A stretch of 43,548 nucleotides of DNA from Desulforadius tongensis (GTDB taxonomy: Bacteria; Bacillota; Desulfotomaculia; Desulfotomaculales; Desulfohalotomaculaceae): NCBI RefSeq assembly GCF_016907915.1, contig NZ_JAFBCW010000022.1, forward strand, positions 1-43,548. Reading direction: 5' to 3'. Of the stretch, positions 31,536 through 41,558 are shown piece by piece; the stretch's first letter is position 1; each line of letters opens with the position of its first letter. Position numbers and translations under genes: made by a program. The notes beneath the pieces are model-generated. The model was not told the DNA's origin, searched no databases, and saw nothing but the letters and a program-made list of their open reading frames with translations.

Positions 31536-32120
31536 TTGGGCCATAATAAATCCAGTGTATCCGGCTCATATATACTATTAGTTGGAATAGGTTCATTTTC
31601 GCTGGCCGTAATTTTTGCCATTATTTCCGAGCTGTTTGTTCGTAAATTAGATAATATAGCGTTATCTTTTATCATTTTGTTGGTAATTATATTTATAGGT
31701 ATAATTTCCGACACTTTGGGAACGGCTGTAACGGCAGCCCAGGAAACCCCTTTTCATGCCATGGCGGCAAAGCGCGTTATGGGTGCCCAGCAGGGCGTAT
31801 ACTTAATACGCAATGCCGACCGGGTGGCAAATATAGCCAATGATGTAATAGGAGATATTGCCGGAACGGTTTCCGGTGCCTTGGGCATATCAATTGTGGC
31901 CCGCTTAATAATGCTCAATCCCGGCTGGGATGCATTTATTCTCAATATCCTCATAACTTCATCCGTAGCCTCAATAACGGTGTCCGGGAAGGCTTTGGGC
32001 AAAAAATTTGCTTTGAGCCGTCCAAACAACATTATTTTTTTTGTCGGTAAGAACATGGCGCGGTTGGAGAAACTTTTGGGACAAGATCCCTTTCGCAAAA
32101 ACCGTCGCTCCAAAGGATAG
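31536..32120 (+). CDS. oapA: OLE-associated membrane protein OapA
   Basis: A 194-aa membrane protein with several helices: [21 protein letters not shown] (22-42), [21 protein letters not shown] (49-69) and a pair near the middle and end ([32 protein letters not shown]). The cytoplasmic tail is basic ([21 protein letters not shown]), suited to RNA contact. Size, topology and position directly after OLE RNA and before dxs match OapA. In B. halodurans OapA dimers hold OLE RNA at the membrane. TTG at 31536 has GGGGTGG six bases upstream. The identification rests on context plus topology. Confidence 0.85.
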   Translation: MGHNKSSVSGSYILLVGIGSFSLAVIFAIISELFVRKLDNIALSFIILLVIIFIGIISDTLGTAVTAAQETPFHAMAAKRVMGAQQGVYLIRNADRVANIANDVIGDIAGTVSGALGISIVARLIMLNPGWDAFILNILITSSVASITVSGKALGKKFALSRPNNIIFFVGKNMARLEKLLGQDPFRKNRRSKG

Positions 32121-32143
32121 CGGCAAAAGGTGGTATAAAGGTT

Positions 32144-34039
32144 TTGAATTTACTGGACAGCATTTATTCACCGCAGGATGTTAAGGCATTAAGCAGCAGG
32201 CAGCTGCAAATACTGGCCGGTGAGCTCCGGGAGGAGATAATAAAAACCGTTTCTAAAAATGGCGGGCACCTGGCTCCCAATTTGGGGGTGGTGGAGCTGA
32301 CGCTGGCCATCCACAGGGTTTTTGATACCAGTAAAGATAAAATAATCTTTGATGTCGGTCACCAGTGCTACGTGCATAAACTGCTTACCGGGCGCCGGAA
32401 AGAGTTTCACACCCTGCGCCAGTATGGAGGCCTGTCAGGGTTTCCCCGCTGTGCCGAAAGCATTCACGATGCCTTCGGCACCGGTCACAGCAGTACATCA
32501 ATTTCCGCTGCTTTAGGTATGGCGGTGGCCCGGGATCTGCGCCGTGAGAATTACTCTGTGGTGGCGTTAATCGGTGACGGTGCCATGACCGGCGGGATGG
32601 CCTTTGAGGCCCTTAATCATGCCGGCCACCTGGGGAAGGATTTAATTGTTATTTTAAACGACAATGAAATGAGCATTGGAGAAAATGTGGGGGGGTTGTC
32701 CAAATACCTCACCCGTATTCGTACCGATCCAATGTATTCCCGGGGTAAAGACGAAATTGAAAACCTGCTTAAAAAGCTGCCCATCGGCAAGCAGGTATTA
32801 AAGGTGGCCGAACGATTAAAAGACAGCTTAAAATACCTGGTGGTACCGGGAATGTTATTTGAAGAACTGGGCTTTACTTACTTGGGACCAATAGACGGCC
32901 ATAATATAGAAGAAGTTACCAGCATACTAAAGCAGGCCAGGGCGATGAAAGGACCGGTGCTGGTTCATGTCATAACCAGAAAGGGCAAAGGATATAAACC
33001 GGCGGAAGAAAATCCCGATAAATTTCACGGTGTTGGTCCCTTTGACATTGTGTCCGGGGAAGTAAACAAAAAGAACGGCGCGCCAACCTATACATCGGTA
33101 TTCAGTGATACGCTGGTTAACCTGGCCGGGCAGGATGAAAGAATACTGGCCATTACTGCAGCCATGGCCGGCGGTACCGGCCTGTCACAGTTTGCCGAAC
33201 GTTACCCGGAACGCTTTTTTGACGTGGGCATTGCGGAACAGCATGCTGTAACGCTGGCGGCCGGTATGGCCAGCAGTGGATACAAACCGGTGGTGGCCAT
33301 ATATTCAACATTTATGCAGCGGGCCTACGATCAGGTGCTGCATGATGTGTGTCTGCAAAACCTGCCGGTGGTATTTGCCATTGATCGTGCCGGTATTGTC
33401 GGTGATGACGGTGCCACTCACCAGGGTGTATTTGACATAACTTTTATGCGTTCCATACCCAACCTCACTGTGATGGTACCCAAGGATGAAAACGAGCTGC
33501 AGCACATGTTAAAAACGGCTTTAGAGCACCCGGGACCGTGTGCAGTGCGCTACCCCAGGGGTTCCGGTGTAGGCTGTTCCATGGATGAAACCCCGCTGGC
33601 ACTGCCCATGGGAAAGGCCGAGGTGCTGCGCCGGGGCAGTGATATAACCCTGGTAGCTGTGGGCAACATGGTACCGGTGATTGAAGAAGCGGCCCGGGAA
33701 CTGGCCAAGCTGGGTGTACAAGCCACTGTAATCAATGCCCGGTTTGTAAAGCCGCTGGATGAAGAATGTATTGCCCACTATGCCGGCAGAACCGGGCGGG
33801 TTATCACGGTGGAGGAACATGTTCTGGCCGGCGGGTTCGGCAGCGCGGTTTTAGAAATGCTGGAATCCAGGGGCCTGAGCGGCGTTAAAGTAACCAGATT
33901 TGGAATTGGTGACGAGTTTGTAGAACACGGTCACCCGTCAATAATGCAGGAACAATACGGGCTGACGGCAGGCAGTATTTTAAAGCAAGCCCTGTACATG
34001 GTGGGGAAAAGACCCAGGCTGCAGGCGGCCCAGGAATAA
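32144..34039 (+). CDS. dxs: 1-deoxy-D-xylulose-5-phosphate synthase
   Basis: A 631-aa thiamine-diphosphate enzyme for the first step of the MEP isoprenoid pathway. The TPP-binding motif is [21 protein letters not shown] with [12 protein letters not shown]. The pyrimidine domain has [15 protein letters not shown] and [20 protein letters not shown]; a C-terminal transketolase domain (residues 500-625) follows. Length is normal. TTG at 32144 has AAAGG upstream. It is downstream of ispA and OLE/oapA, so early and late isoprenoid genes share this locus. Confidence 0.97.
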   Translation: MNLLDSIYSPQDVKALSSRQLQILAGELREEIIKTVSKNGGHLAPNLGVVELTLAIHRVFDTSKDKIIFDVGHQCYVHKLLTGRRKEFHTLRQYGGLSGFPRCAESIHDAFGTGHSSTSISAALGMAVARDLRRENYSVVALIGDGAMTGGMAFEALNHAGHLGKDLIVILNDNEMSIGENVGGLSKYLTRIRTDPMYSRGKDEIENLLKKLPIGKQVLKVAERLKDSLKYLVVPGMLFEELGFTYLGPIDGHNIEEVTSILKQARAMKGPVLVHVITRKGKGYKPAEENPDKFHGVGPFDIVSGEVNKKNGAPTYTSVFSDTLVNLAGQDERILAITAAMAGGTGLSQFAERYPERFFDVGIAEQHAVTLAAGMASSGYKPVVAIYSTFMQRAYDQVLHDVCLQNLPVVFAIDRAGIVGDDGATHQGVFDITFMRSIPNLTVMVPKDENELQHMLKTALEHPGPCAVRYPRGSGVGCSMDETPLALPMGKAEVLRRGSDITLVAVGNMVPVIEEAARELAKLGVQATVINARFVKPLDEECIAHYAGRTGRVITVEEHVLAGGFGSAVLEMLESRGLSGVKVTRFGIGDEFVEHGHPSIMQEQYGLTAGSILKQALYMVGKRPRLQAAQE

Positions 34040-34063
34040 TACTTACCATTACTGGAGGTACCC

Positions 34064-34882
34064 ATGTCCGGTAAACAGAGATTAGATAAGCTGCTGGTAT
34101 CCCTTGGTAAATTCGAAAGCCGGGAAAAAGCCCGCTCCGCAGTGATGGCGGGCTTGGTTTTTGTTAACGGGCAGCGTGTAGACAAGCCGGGATACCAGGT
34201 AAACGGTGAGGCAAAAATTGATATTAGAGGAAAACTGCTGCCCTATGTGAGCAGGGGCGGTTTGAAACTGGAAAAGGCTATTAAATCCTTTAACATCGAT
34301 CTTACCGGTAAAGTGGTAATGGATATTGGAGCATCCACCGGGGGCTTTACCGACTGTGCCCTGCAAAACGGGGCTGAAAAGGTGTACTCCGTTGATGTGG
34401 GATACGGGCAGCTGGCCTGGTCCTTACGTCAAGATCCCCGGGTGGTGGTGCTGGAGCGCACCAATATCCGCTATCTTACCGCGGATAAATTAGAAGAATT
34501 ACCCAATTTTGTTACAATTGATGTATCCTTCATATCATTATCTAAAGTGTTTCCCAAGTTAACGGAGTTAACCACTGCTGATGCCAGCGGGGTGGCGCTG
34601 ATTAAACCGCAGTTTGAAGCCGGAAGGGAAAGAGTGGGCAAGAAAGGTGTGGTTCGTGACCCGGCGGTACACCAGGATGTTATTAACAATGTATTGAAAG
34701 TGGTACGGCAGCTGGGTTTCCAGGTACTGGGCCTGGATTATTCTCCGGTGAGGGGGCCGGAGGGGAACATTGAATACCTGCTTCATTTTACCAGGGATAA
34801 TTCTTCCGGTGGTTTAAACGATAAAATGATAGATAATAATTATGTAAGCGCGGTGGTTAAAACCGCAAATGCGGAGCTGTGA
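34064..34882 (+). CDS. tlyA: TlyA family rRNA methyltransferase / putative hemolysin (YqxC-like)
   Basis: A 272-aa protein: an N-terminal S4 RNA-binding domain (RLDKLLVSLGKFESREKARS) and a Rossmann methyltransferase domain with the SAM motif VMDIGASTGGFTDCALQNGA and the catalytic-type region TIDVSFISLSKV. TlyA enzymes 2'-O-methylate 16S and 23S rRNA. SD TGGAGG precedes ATG 34064. Its stop overlaps the potential GTG of the next gene. Confidence 0.93.
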   Translation: MSGKQRLDKLLVSLGKFESREKARSAVMAGLVFVNGQRVDKPGYQVNGEAKIDIRGKLLPYVSRGGLKLEKAIKSFNIDLTGKVVMDIGASTGGFTDCALQNGAEKVYSVDVGYGQLAWSLRQDPRVVVLERTNIRYLTADKLEELPNFVTIDVSFISLSKVFPKLTELTTADASGVALIKPQFEAGRERVGKKGVVRDPAVHQDVINNVLKVVRQLGFQVLGLDYSPVRGPEGNIEYLLHFTRDNSSGGLNDKMIDNNYVSAVVKTANAEL

Positions 34883-34884
34883 TT

Positions 34885-35409
34885 ATGAAGCCTGCAGATC
34901 TTTTAATTTTGGGCATTGTTTTCGGTGCCCTTTTAGTTTACTATTTAATCAAGTTAGTGCATGCTTATAAATTAAGGCGGCAGTCAATAAAATCCCGGCG
35001 GGCGGAACAAAAGGCCCAAAAATACCTGCAGCAGCAGGGATATACCATTGTGGCGGTTCAAAAAAGGGTACCTATATATACGAAAATTGACGGCCGCAGT
35101 TATAAAAATCACGTTAAAGCAGACTTTATAGTCAAAAAAGGCGGCTTTAAATATGTGGTGGAGGTTAAAACCGGAAAACAGGTAGCAAAACCCACCGGCG
35201 CCGGTATCAGGCGGCAGCTGCTGGAGTATTATCTAATATACCGTACCGATGGGGTACTGCTGCTGGATATGGAAAATAAAAATATACATACAGTTGAATT
35301 TAAGTTAATCCTGCCCTCCCGGGCAAAAACCTGGGTCACCCACGCTATGGCCATGGCCACCGGGGTGTTATTGGCATTACTTTTAGTTAAGGGAGGACTA
35401 ATTTTTTGA
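34885..35409 (+). CDS. Membrane-anchored PD-(D/E)XK nuclease-like protein
   Basis: A 174-aa protein with an N-terminal membrane helix (LLILGIVFGALLVYYLIKLV), a basic helix (LRRQSIKSRRAEQKAQKYLQ) and a soluble core. The core pattern KADFIVKKGG, then YVVEVKTGKQ, matches the D ... ExK active site of PD-(D/E)XK folds. A C-terminal helix (AMAMATGVLLALLLVKGG) suggests both ends are in the membrane. ATG 34885 has GGAG eight bases upstream; GTG 34879 is too near. It shares a TTGA overlap with nadK. I recall no named gene here. Nuclease activity is unproven; a DNA-processing link to nearby recN is only positional. Confidence 0.65.
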   Translation: MKPADLLILGIVFGALLVYYLIKLVHAYKLRRQSIKSRRAEQKAQKYLQQQGYTIVAVQKRVPIYTKIDGRSYKNHVKADFIVKKGGFKYVVEVKTGKQVAKPTGAGIRRQLLEYYLIYRTDGVLLLDMENKNIHTVEFKLILPSRAKTWVTHAMAMATGVLLALLLVKGGLIF

Positions 35410-36272
35410 AAACCATCGGTCTGGTGCTAAACAAACAAAAATATCAAGTGGCGCCGGTGGTTGAAAAAATATATCACTGGCTGAAAAATAGAAATATAAA
35501 CGTGTTGTTGAGTGACGAGTGTGCTGAAACTTTAGGGCAGCCTGAGAAGGGCCACCCGCTGGCCAGTTTGGCCCGGCAGTCGGACTGCATGCTGGTATGG
35601 GGTGGGGACGGGACAATACTTAACTGTGCCCGGGTGGCCGCGCCGCTGGGAACACCCCTTTACGGGGTTAATGCCGGCCGGTTGGGTTTTTTAACGGAAG
35701 TAGACATTCCTGATATTCTGCCCGGTTTAGAACGACTGCTGGCCGGTAAGTACACCGTTGAAGAACGGATGATGATTGAAGCCCGGGTATACCGGCAGGG
35801 GCAGGTGGTGGAAACATCCTGGGGTTTAAACGATGCAGTTATTTCTAAAAATGCATTTGCCCGAATGATTTGGCTTAGAATATATGCCAATAAAGAACTG
35901 GTAAACAGCTACCCAGCTGACGGGGTTATCATAGCCAGCCCCACCGGTTCAACTGCCTACTCGCTGTCTGCCGGGGGGCCGCTGGTGGGACCCAATATTG
36001 ATTTAATGGTAGTTACTCCCATTTGTCCCCACACTTTGTCGGCGAGACCGCTGGTTATATCCCCGGACAACGTGGTTACAGTGGTCACAGAAACCTCCCG
36101 GGGTGAAATTATGCTTACCCTGGACGGTCAGTACGGTTATCCTTTGGAACCTAATGACGAGGTACAGGTGCGCCGGGCACCGTATAAAGCCCGATTTATC
36201 AGAACACAGCAAAGAAGTTTTTACAGTGTGCTAAGGGAAAAGCTGGAGGAGTGGAACAGTTCAAATGTTTAG
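35406..36272 (+). CDS. nadK: NAD(+) kinase
   Basis: A 288-aa enzyme making NADP from NAD with ATP. The signature GGDGTILNCARVAAPLGTPL has the catalytic GGDG, followed by GVNAGRLGFLTEVD and YPADGVIIASPTGSTAYSLS with the conserved Asp and nucleotide-binding residues. Length is typical of Firmicute NadK/PpnK. TTG at 35406 has GGGAGG nine bases upstream and overlaps the preceding stop by four bases. Confidence 0.95.
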   Translation: MKTIGLVLNKQKYQVAPVVEKIYHWLKNRNINVLLSDECAETLGQPEKGHPLASLARQSDCMLVWGGDGTILNCARVAAPLGTPLYGVNAGRLGFLTEVDIPDILPGLERLLAGKYTVEERMMIEARVYRQGQVVETSWGLNDAVISKNAFARMIWLRIYANKELVNSYPADGVIIASPTGSTAYSLSAGGPLVGPNIDLMVVTPICPHTLSARPLVISPDNVVTVVTETSRGEIMLTLDGQYGYPLEPNDEVQVRRAPYKARFIRTQQRSFYSVLREKLEEWNSSNV

Positions 36273-36831
36273 ACAGCAGAGAAGTGCTGTGGCAATGGCC
36301 CATCAATTTATCGCTTCTAATCTGCCTGTGGACGGCACAGCTATAGATGCCACGGCGGGCAACGGCAATGATACTGTTTTTCTAGCTCAGCATTTAAAAA
36401 AGGGGAGGGTATTTGCTTTTGATATTCAAAAGCAGGCCCTGGATAATACGGCAGACCTGTTGAAACAGCAGGGGATTATGGATAGAGTAAAGTTAATTCA
36501 TGACGGCCATCAAAATATAGATAACTATGTACAAGAGCCGGTGGATGCGGTGATGTTCAACCTGGGTTACCTGCCCGGGGGAGATCACTGTATCATTACG
36601 AAACCGGACAGTACAGTAGAGGCATTACAAAAGGCTGTCCGGCTGCTGAAGGTGGGAGGAAAAATAAGTCTGGTGGTTTACACCGGTCATGAAGGTGGTC
36701 TGGAAGAATTTAATGCCGTTGAAGCAGCAATAAAAGAGCTGGATTCCCGTAATTATTGGGTGGTTGGAGTAAGGTTTGTTAACCGCCCGGCCGCTGCCCC
36801 GGTATCATTTTTTATAGAAAGGGTGGGTTAG
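36265..36831 (+). CDS. mnmM: tRNA (mnm5s2U34)-methyltransferase MnmM (YtqB family)
   Basis: A 188-aa class I SAM-dependent methyltransferase. The SAM loop is [19 protein letters not shown]. The signature [19 protein letters not shown] is specific to the YtqB/MnmM group, which in B. subtilis methylates nm5s2U34 of tRNA. It starts at ATG 36265, overlapping nadK by eight bases, behind CTGGAGGAG. Older annotation would be rRNA methylase. The MnmM assignment rests on the NLGYLPGGD motif and length. Confidence 0.88.
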   Translation: MFRQQRSAVAMAHQFIASNLPVDGTAIDATAGNGNDTVFLAQHLKKGRVFAFDIQKQALDNTADLLKQQGIMDRVKLIHDGHQNIDNYVQEPVDAVMFNLGYLPGGDHCIITKPDSTVEALQKAVRLLKVGGKISLVVYTGHEGGLEEFNAVEAAIKELDSRNYWVVGVRFVNRPAAAPVSFFIERVG

Positions 36832-36833
36832 AG

Positions 36834-37292
36834 ATGACTAAAGCCAGGCGTCAGTTAAAGATACAAGAAATAGTGCGGGATCAGCCCATTGAAACCCAGG
36901 AAGAGCTGGTTAACGCCCTTAGAAAAGCCGGTTTTGACGTCACCCAGGCCACTGTTTCCCGGGATATTAAAGAACTGGGACTGATAAAAATACCCGGGGA
37001 GAATAACGTGTCCAGATATGCCATGCCCAACCAGCCAATAGTTCGTCACAATGATGAGCGCTTAAAACGGTTATTTAAAACATCTGTACTGGAAATGGAT
37101 TACAGTGAAAACCTGATAGTGATAAAAACTATGCCCGGTGAAGCCATGGGAGTTGCCTCAGCCATTGACAACTCCAATTGGCCGGAAATAATTGGAACCA
37201 TCGGGGGAGATGACAACATCCTGGTGATTGTTAAACCCAAAAAAGCTGCACCCACCGTGATTAACAGGTTTAATAACTTGTTCAAGGAGTGA
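36834..37292 (+). CDS. argR: Arginine repressor ArgR
   Basis: A 152-aa regulator: a winged helix ([20 protein letters not shown], then [14 protein letters not shown] recognition helix) and a C-terminal arginine-binding oligomerisation domain ([14 protein letters not shown]-like segment [17 protein letters not shown]). It controls arginine metabolism. The position between nadK/mnmM and recN is conserved in Firmicutes. Its ATG is three bases after mnmM. Confidence 0.96.
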   Translation: MTKARRQLKIQEIVRDQPIETQEELVNALRKAGFDVTQATVSRDIKELGLIKIPGENNVSRYAMPNQPIVRHNDERLKRLFKTSVLEMDYSENLIVIKTMPGEAMGVASAIDNSNWPEIIGTIGGDDNILVIVKPKKAAPTVINRFNNLFKE

Positions 37293-37296
37293 TACT

Positions 37297-38979
37297 TTGC
37301 TGCACTCACTTTATATTAAAAATTTTGCCCTGATAGATGATATCACAGTGGAGTTTGAACCGGGCTTCAACGTGTTAACCGGTGAAACCGGTGCCGGTAA
37401 ATCTATTTTGCTGGATGCACTGCAGGTGGCACTGGGCGGGCGGGCCTCGGCGGAATATATCCGGGCCGGTAAAGATAAAGCGGTGGTACAGGCGGCATTT
37501 CAAACGGAACATATTGATTTAAAAGCCCGGCTTGAATCGCTGGGCCTTGAACCGTCAGAGGACGGTTTGCTGATACTTTCCCGGGAAATCAGCCGCAGCG
37601 GGCGCAACTGGTGCCGGGTTAACGGCCAGGTGGTGACACTGGCCATGTACCGCCAAGCGGGGGCGGGGCTGGTGGATTTACACAGCCAACACCAGCAGCA
37701 GTCGCTGTTGGACCCGGAGCGGCACCTGGATCTGCTGGATAGTTTTGGCGGCCGGCAGATAACCAGCCGCAAGGAGCAGGTGGCAGAGTATTATCACCGG
37801 TGGCAGCAGCTGGAAAATCGCCTGCGGCAGCTGCAAAACAACGCCAGGGATATAGCCCGGCAAATTGACATGCTGCAGTTTCAGGCCCAGGAAATTGAAA
37901 AGGCCAATCTGGCACCCGGTGAAGATAACCAGTTAATGGATGAAAGAAATGTACTGGCCAATGCAGAAAAAATTTCCCTGCTGGGAAACACGGTGCGCCG
38001 GAACCTGTACAGCGGTGGTGGGCAGTACAGTGTTTCGGCGGTGGAATTAATTGGTGAAGCGGTTAATTCCCTACGGGAATTAACCCAGTACGACAAAAAA
38101 ATGGCCCAGATGCTGCAGTCGTTGGAAGAAGCGCTGTACACTGTGGAAGACGTGGCCCGGGAGATATCCGGCTATTTGGATAACGTGGAATATGACCCCC
38201 AGCGGTTGGATTACATAGAAAAACGTCTGGACGAAATAAACCGGTTAAAGAAAAAATATGGGGAATCAGTGGCGGAAATTTTATCCTACCACAAAAATAT
38301 TCTTAATCAACTGGATGAACTGTCCGGCAGCGAAGAACAGTTGGATGAACTAAAGCAGCAGAGGGAAAAATATTACCGGCTGTGGAAGCAGGAAGCCGAG
38401 GCACTTTCAAACCTGCGCCGGGAGATGGCAGAGAAGATGCAGCAAAAGGTCACTAAAGAATTGGCCGCGCTGGAAATGGGTAAAGTGCGGTTTAAAGTGG
38501 GTTTTCAACCTCTGGATAAGCCCACTCCTAAAGGAATGGATGAAGTACAATTTTTAATTGCCACTAACCCCGGTGAACCTTTAAAACCGCTGCATAAAAT
38601 TGCCTCCGGCGGTGAATTGTCCCGGTTTATGCTGGCGGTAAAGTGTTTATTGGCCGGAGCGGACAAAGTTCCCACATTGATATTTGACGAAGTGGATACC
38701 GGGATAGGCGGGCGGGCACTGCGTTCGGTAGGGGAAAAGATGGCCCAAATCGGACAAAAACACCAGGTTATTACGGTGACCCATGCTCCCCAGGTGGCCT
38801 GCTTTGCCCGGAACCATTACTTAATTAAAAAAGAAGTGCTTGAAAACAGAACCTATACCAGCATTAAAAAGTTAGATTACCGGGGAAGAGTTAATGAACT
38901 AACCAGAATGCTGGGCGGCGGGGATTCATCAAATGCAGTGTTGGAACATGCCGAAGAACTGTTGAAATCAGTGTACTAA
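37297..38979 (+). CDS. recN: DNA repair protein RecN
   Basis: A 560-aa SMC-like ATPase for double-strand break repair. Walker A (LTGETGAGKSILLDAL) is near residue 30, VDLHSQHQQQSLLDP is family specific, and two coiled-coil arms (about 150-230 and 260-380) follow. The C-terminal ABC signature is ASGGELSRFMLAVK and Walker B LIFDEVDTGIGG. TTG at 37297 has AAGGAG seven bases upstream, four bases after argR. A terminator follows. Confidence 0.96.
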   Translation: MLHSLYIKNFALIDDITVEFEPGFNVLTGETGAGKSILLDALQVALGGRASAEYIRAGKDKAVVQAAFQTEHIDLKARLESLGLEPSEDGLLILSREISRSGRNWCRVNGQVVTLAMYRQAGAGLVDLHSQHQQQSLLDPERHLDLLDSFGGRQITSRKEQVAEYYHRWQQLENRLRQLQNNARDIARQIDMLQFQAQEIEKANLAPGEDNQLMDERNVLANAEKISLLGNTVRRNLYSGGGQYSVSAVELIGEAVNSLRELTQYDKKMAQMLQSLEEALYTVEDVAREISGYLDNVEYDPQRLDYIEKRLDEINRLKKKYGESVAEILSYHKNILNQLDELSGSEEQLDELKQQREKYYRLWKQEAEALSNLRREMAEKMQQKVTKELAALEMGKVRFKVGFQPLDKPTPKGMDEVQFLIATNPGEPLKPLHKIASGGELSRFMLAVKCLLAGADKVPTLIFDEVDTGIGGRALRSVGEKMAQIGQKHQVITVTHAPQVACFARNHYLIKKEVLENRTYTSIKKLDYRGRVNELTRMLGGGDSSNAVLEHAEELLKSVY

Positions 38980-39002
38980 GTAAAAATTTTTTATATCGGA
39001 AT

Positions 39003-39049
39003 AAGGCGCGGTAATACGCGCTTTTTTTATTTGTTTTTTTTTTTTTTTG
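39003..39049 (+). terminator. Terminator after recN
   Basis: GCGCG (39006-39010) pairs with CGCGC (39017-39021), followed by TTTTTTTAT, and a second T-tract of 14 or more T at 39034-39049. It ends the nusB-to-recN supercluster. Confidence 0.75.
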
Positions 39050-39226
39050 CGGAAATAAAACAAAAATTACAAAATCGCCGGAGTGATGATAAAAACTGAA
39101 TTTGGAAAATGACGGCACATTTAGGTATAATAATTGCTTTTTAAGAAGGTTACCTTAATATTACGCTCATTCTTTTAAAATTATTAAGTATTATGGCACT
39201 TTAAAATAAAGGGGGGGTTTAATAAG

Positions 39227-40588
39227 TTGGACCGGGATAAAAAAATAAAACTTTTATCACTGATCTTTATATTGGCACTGGCATTATTGTGCCTTAATAC
39301 CCAGGTGATGCATTTATGCACACTGCCAATGCAGAAGAAAATTATGGTTGGGGAGGCCTTGGATTTAGGTTTTGAAAGAACAAATGAATTTTTGCGTGCT
39401 TTGCAGGTGGACATTGAAGCGGAAAAGGCCGACTGTGTTGAAGGTTTAACTTTAAACAACAGTACATTCACGCTGGCCGGTGCAGCACCGGTTGCTACAA
39501 CGCCGGGAAAAATTAATATGTACTTGAAACTGTTTGGAATTATACCCTTACGTAATGTGACAGTGGATGTGGTTCCCGAAGTAAAAGTTTTACCCGGTGG
39601 GCAGTCAATAGGCGTAATGCTGCATTCCCAGGGAGTTATTGTTGTCGGTTTAGCAGCTGTAGAAAACAGCCGGGGCAAAAGTTATAACCCGGCCAGGGAA
39701 GCGGGGATTAAAGTGGGGGATATACTTTTAAAAATCAATGACCAATCCATTGAAACCGAAAACCAAGTAAGGGATATGGTAACTAAAGCCGGTCATAAAG
39801 GCGAAGCGGTGATATTAGAAATTAAAAGACAAAATAAAAAGTTTACCGTCAAAGTAAAGCCGGCTTATTGTAAAGAGACCAAAGATTACCGCCTGGGATT
39901 ATTAATAAGAGACAGTGCTGCCGGGGTGGGTACATTGACATTTTATGACCAGGTATCATCTATATACGGGGCCCTTGGTCATGTAATAACTGACAGCGAC
40001 ACCGGCCAGAAGATTGATTTATCCAACGGTAGAATTTTTGAAGCATCAATACAAGATATTCACCCCGGAAAGACGGGACAGCCGGGGGAAAAGATAGGAT
40101 TATTAGAAAACGACAGTAAATTATGTGGTAACATCAAAAAGAACACACCCTATGGAATATTTGGAGAATTATCTTATCCCATTACTAACCCTTATTTTAA
40201 AAATCCCATACCGGTGGCATTACCCAGCCAAATAAAAGAGGGACCGGCAGAAATTATTACCGTTTTACATGGAAATAGAATGGAAAGATTTAAAATTAAA
40301 ATTGAAAAAGTAACCCGCCAATCTCGCCCGGATGGTAAGGGAATGATAATAAAAATTACCGATCCTAAATTGCTGCAAAAAACCGGGGGAATAATCCAGG
40401 GTATGTCGGGAAGTCCCATTATTCAATATACGGAAAACGGGAATCCGGTACTGGTTGGGGCGGTAACCCATGTTTTCATCAATGATCCCACCCGTGGATA
40501 TGCAGTACTGGCAGAATGGATGTTAGAAGAAACTAAAACCCTTTTAAAAGAAACCGGTAAGAATTTATCGAATTTACATGCCGCATAA
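39227..40588 (+). CDS. spoIVB: SpoIVB peptidase
   Basis: A 453-aa serine peptidase (S55), forespore-secreted, which triggers pro-sigma-K processing across the septum by cleaving SpoIVFA. An N-terminal signal-anchor (LLSLIFILALALLCLNTQ) is followed by a PDZ domain (about 125-215, PAREAGIKVGDILLKIND). The peptidase domain has the catalytic His in GALGHVITDSDTG and the nucleophile near Ser394 in GMSGSPIIQ. TTG start at 39227 behind GGGGGGG. spo0A follows, the standard order. Confidence 0.96.
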   Translation: MDRDKKIKLLSLIFILALALLCLNTQVMHLCTLPMQKKIMVGEALDLGFERTNEFLRALQVDIEAEKADCVEGLTLNNSTFTLAGAAPVATTPGKINMYLKLFGIIPLRNVTVDVVPEVKVLPGGQSIGVMLHSQGVIVVGLAAVENSRGKSYNPAREAGIKVGDILLKINDQSIETENQVRDMVTKAGHKGEAVILEIKRQNKKFTVKVKPAYCKETKDYRLGLLIRDSAAGVGTLTFYDQVSSIYGALGHVITDSDTGQKIDLSNGRIFEASIQDIHPGKTGQPGEKIGLLENDSKLCGNIKKNTPYGIFGELSYPITNPYFKNPIPVALPSQIKEGPAEIITVLHGNRMERFKIKIEKVTRQSRPDGKGMIIKITDPKLLQKTGGIIQGMSGSPIIQYTENGNPVLVGAVTHVFINDPTRGYAVLAEWMLEETKTLLKETGKNLSNLHAA

Positions 40589-40656
40589 AATTAAAAAGGA
40601 GTGTAATTTTTAATTAGAGGTTTTTTAAAATAATTGATATTTTTTTACAATTCAAA

Positions 40657-40684
40657 AAAGGACTTTGCCCCCCGGTTGTCGAAT
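40657..40684 (+). promoter_or_regulatory. Sigma-H-like promoter overlapping a 0A box upstream of spo0A
   Basis: AAAGGACTT (40657-40665), a 12-base spacer and GTCGAAT (40678-40684) fit the sigma-H pattern RnAGGAwww-N11-12-RnnGAAT. TGTCGAA at 40677-40683 is a perfect 7-base 0A box and covers the -10 region. Both suggest autoregulated spo0A transcription. Confidence 0.55.
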
Positions 40685-40755
40685 GTCTAAGCACATAAAT
40701 AAAAATACAATAATTGGTAAAAAGAGGTAAAAATTAGGAGGCGGGGGTAAATATT

Positions 40756-41517
40756 ATGGCTATTAAAGTGCTGATTGCAGATGACAACCGGGAATTTTGT
40801 GAATTGCTTAAAGAATTTGTTAATTCTCAGGAAGATCTAGCGTTGGCAGGTATAGCTTCCAATGGCATTGAAGCGTTAGAACTTATCGAACAGCAAAAGC
40901 CTGATGTGGTTGTGTTAGATATTATAATGCCCCATTTAGATGGTATCGGCGTGTTGGAAAAAATATCATCCGGTACTACGGCGGTGAAACCAAAAGTAAT
41001 AATGTTAACTGCTTTCGGGCAGGAAAGCGTTACCCAGCGGGCCGTTGAACTGGGTGCAGATTACTATATTTTAAAACCCTTTGACTTTTCCGTACTGGCC
41101 CAAAGAATCAGACAGCTGGCCCAAGGCGTAGAGGTATCGGGGTATATTGTACCATCTAAAACAAAAAATTTAAATGTGGCTGTTACCAATATCATCCACG
41201 AGATGGGGGTACCGGCCCACATTAAAGGTTATCACTACCTACGGGATGCCATTTTAATGGTAATAGAAGAAATAAGTTTGCTGGGTGCGGTGACAAAGGA
41301 GCTTTATCCCATGATTGCCCAAAAATACAATACCACCCCCAGCAGAGTAGAACGGGCCATAAGACATGCCATAGAATTGGCCTGGGATAGGGGTAACATT
41401 GAAATGATGACTAAATTCTTTGGCTACACCATCAATTTAGAACGGGGTAAGCCCACCAACAGTGAATTTATTGCCATGGTGGCAGATAAATTGCGGATTG
41501 AAAGTAAGGCTGGGTAA
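40756..41517 (+). CDS. spo0A: Stage 0 sporulation master regulator Spo0A
   Basis: A 253-aa response regulator. The receiver (1-125) has [10 protein letters not shown], phospho-acceptor Asp55 in [16 protein letters not shown] and the Lys in YILKPFD. The C-terminal Spo0A DNA-binding domain (about 150-250) has [19 protein letters not shown] and the recognition helix [17 protein letters not shown]. It controls entry to sporulation. SD TAGGAGGCGGGG precedes the ATG. Confidence 0.98.
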   Translation: MAIKVLIADDNREFCELLKEFVNSQEDLALAGIASNGIEALELIEQQKPDVVVLDIIMPHLDGIGVLEKISSGTTAVKPKVIMLTAFGQESVTQRAVELGADYYILKPFDFSVLAQRIRQLAQGVEVSGYIVPSKTKNLNVAVTNIIHEMGVPAHIKGYHYLRDAILMVIEEISLLGAVTKELYPMIAQKYNTTPSRVERAIRHAIELAWDRGNIEMMTKFFGYTINLERGKPTNSEFIAMVADKLRIESKAG

Positions 41518-41525
41518 AAAATAAA

Positions 41526-41558
41526 GGCACCGCTTATTAAAAAATAAGCGGTGTTTCT
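41526..41558. terminator. Bidirectional terminator between spo0A and yaaR
   Basis: An 11-bp stem CACCGCTTATT (41528-41538) with AATAAGCGGTG (41543-41553), a four-base loop, and T-rich flanks on both sides. Confidence 0.85.
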
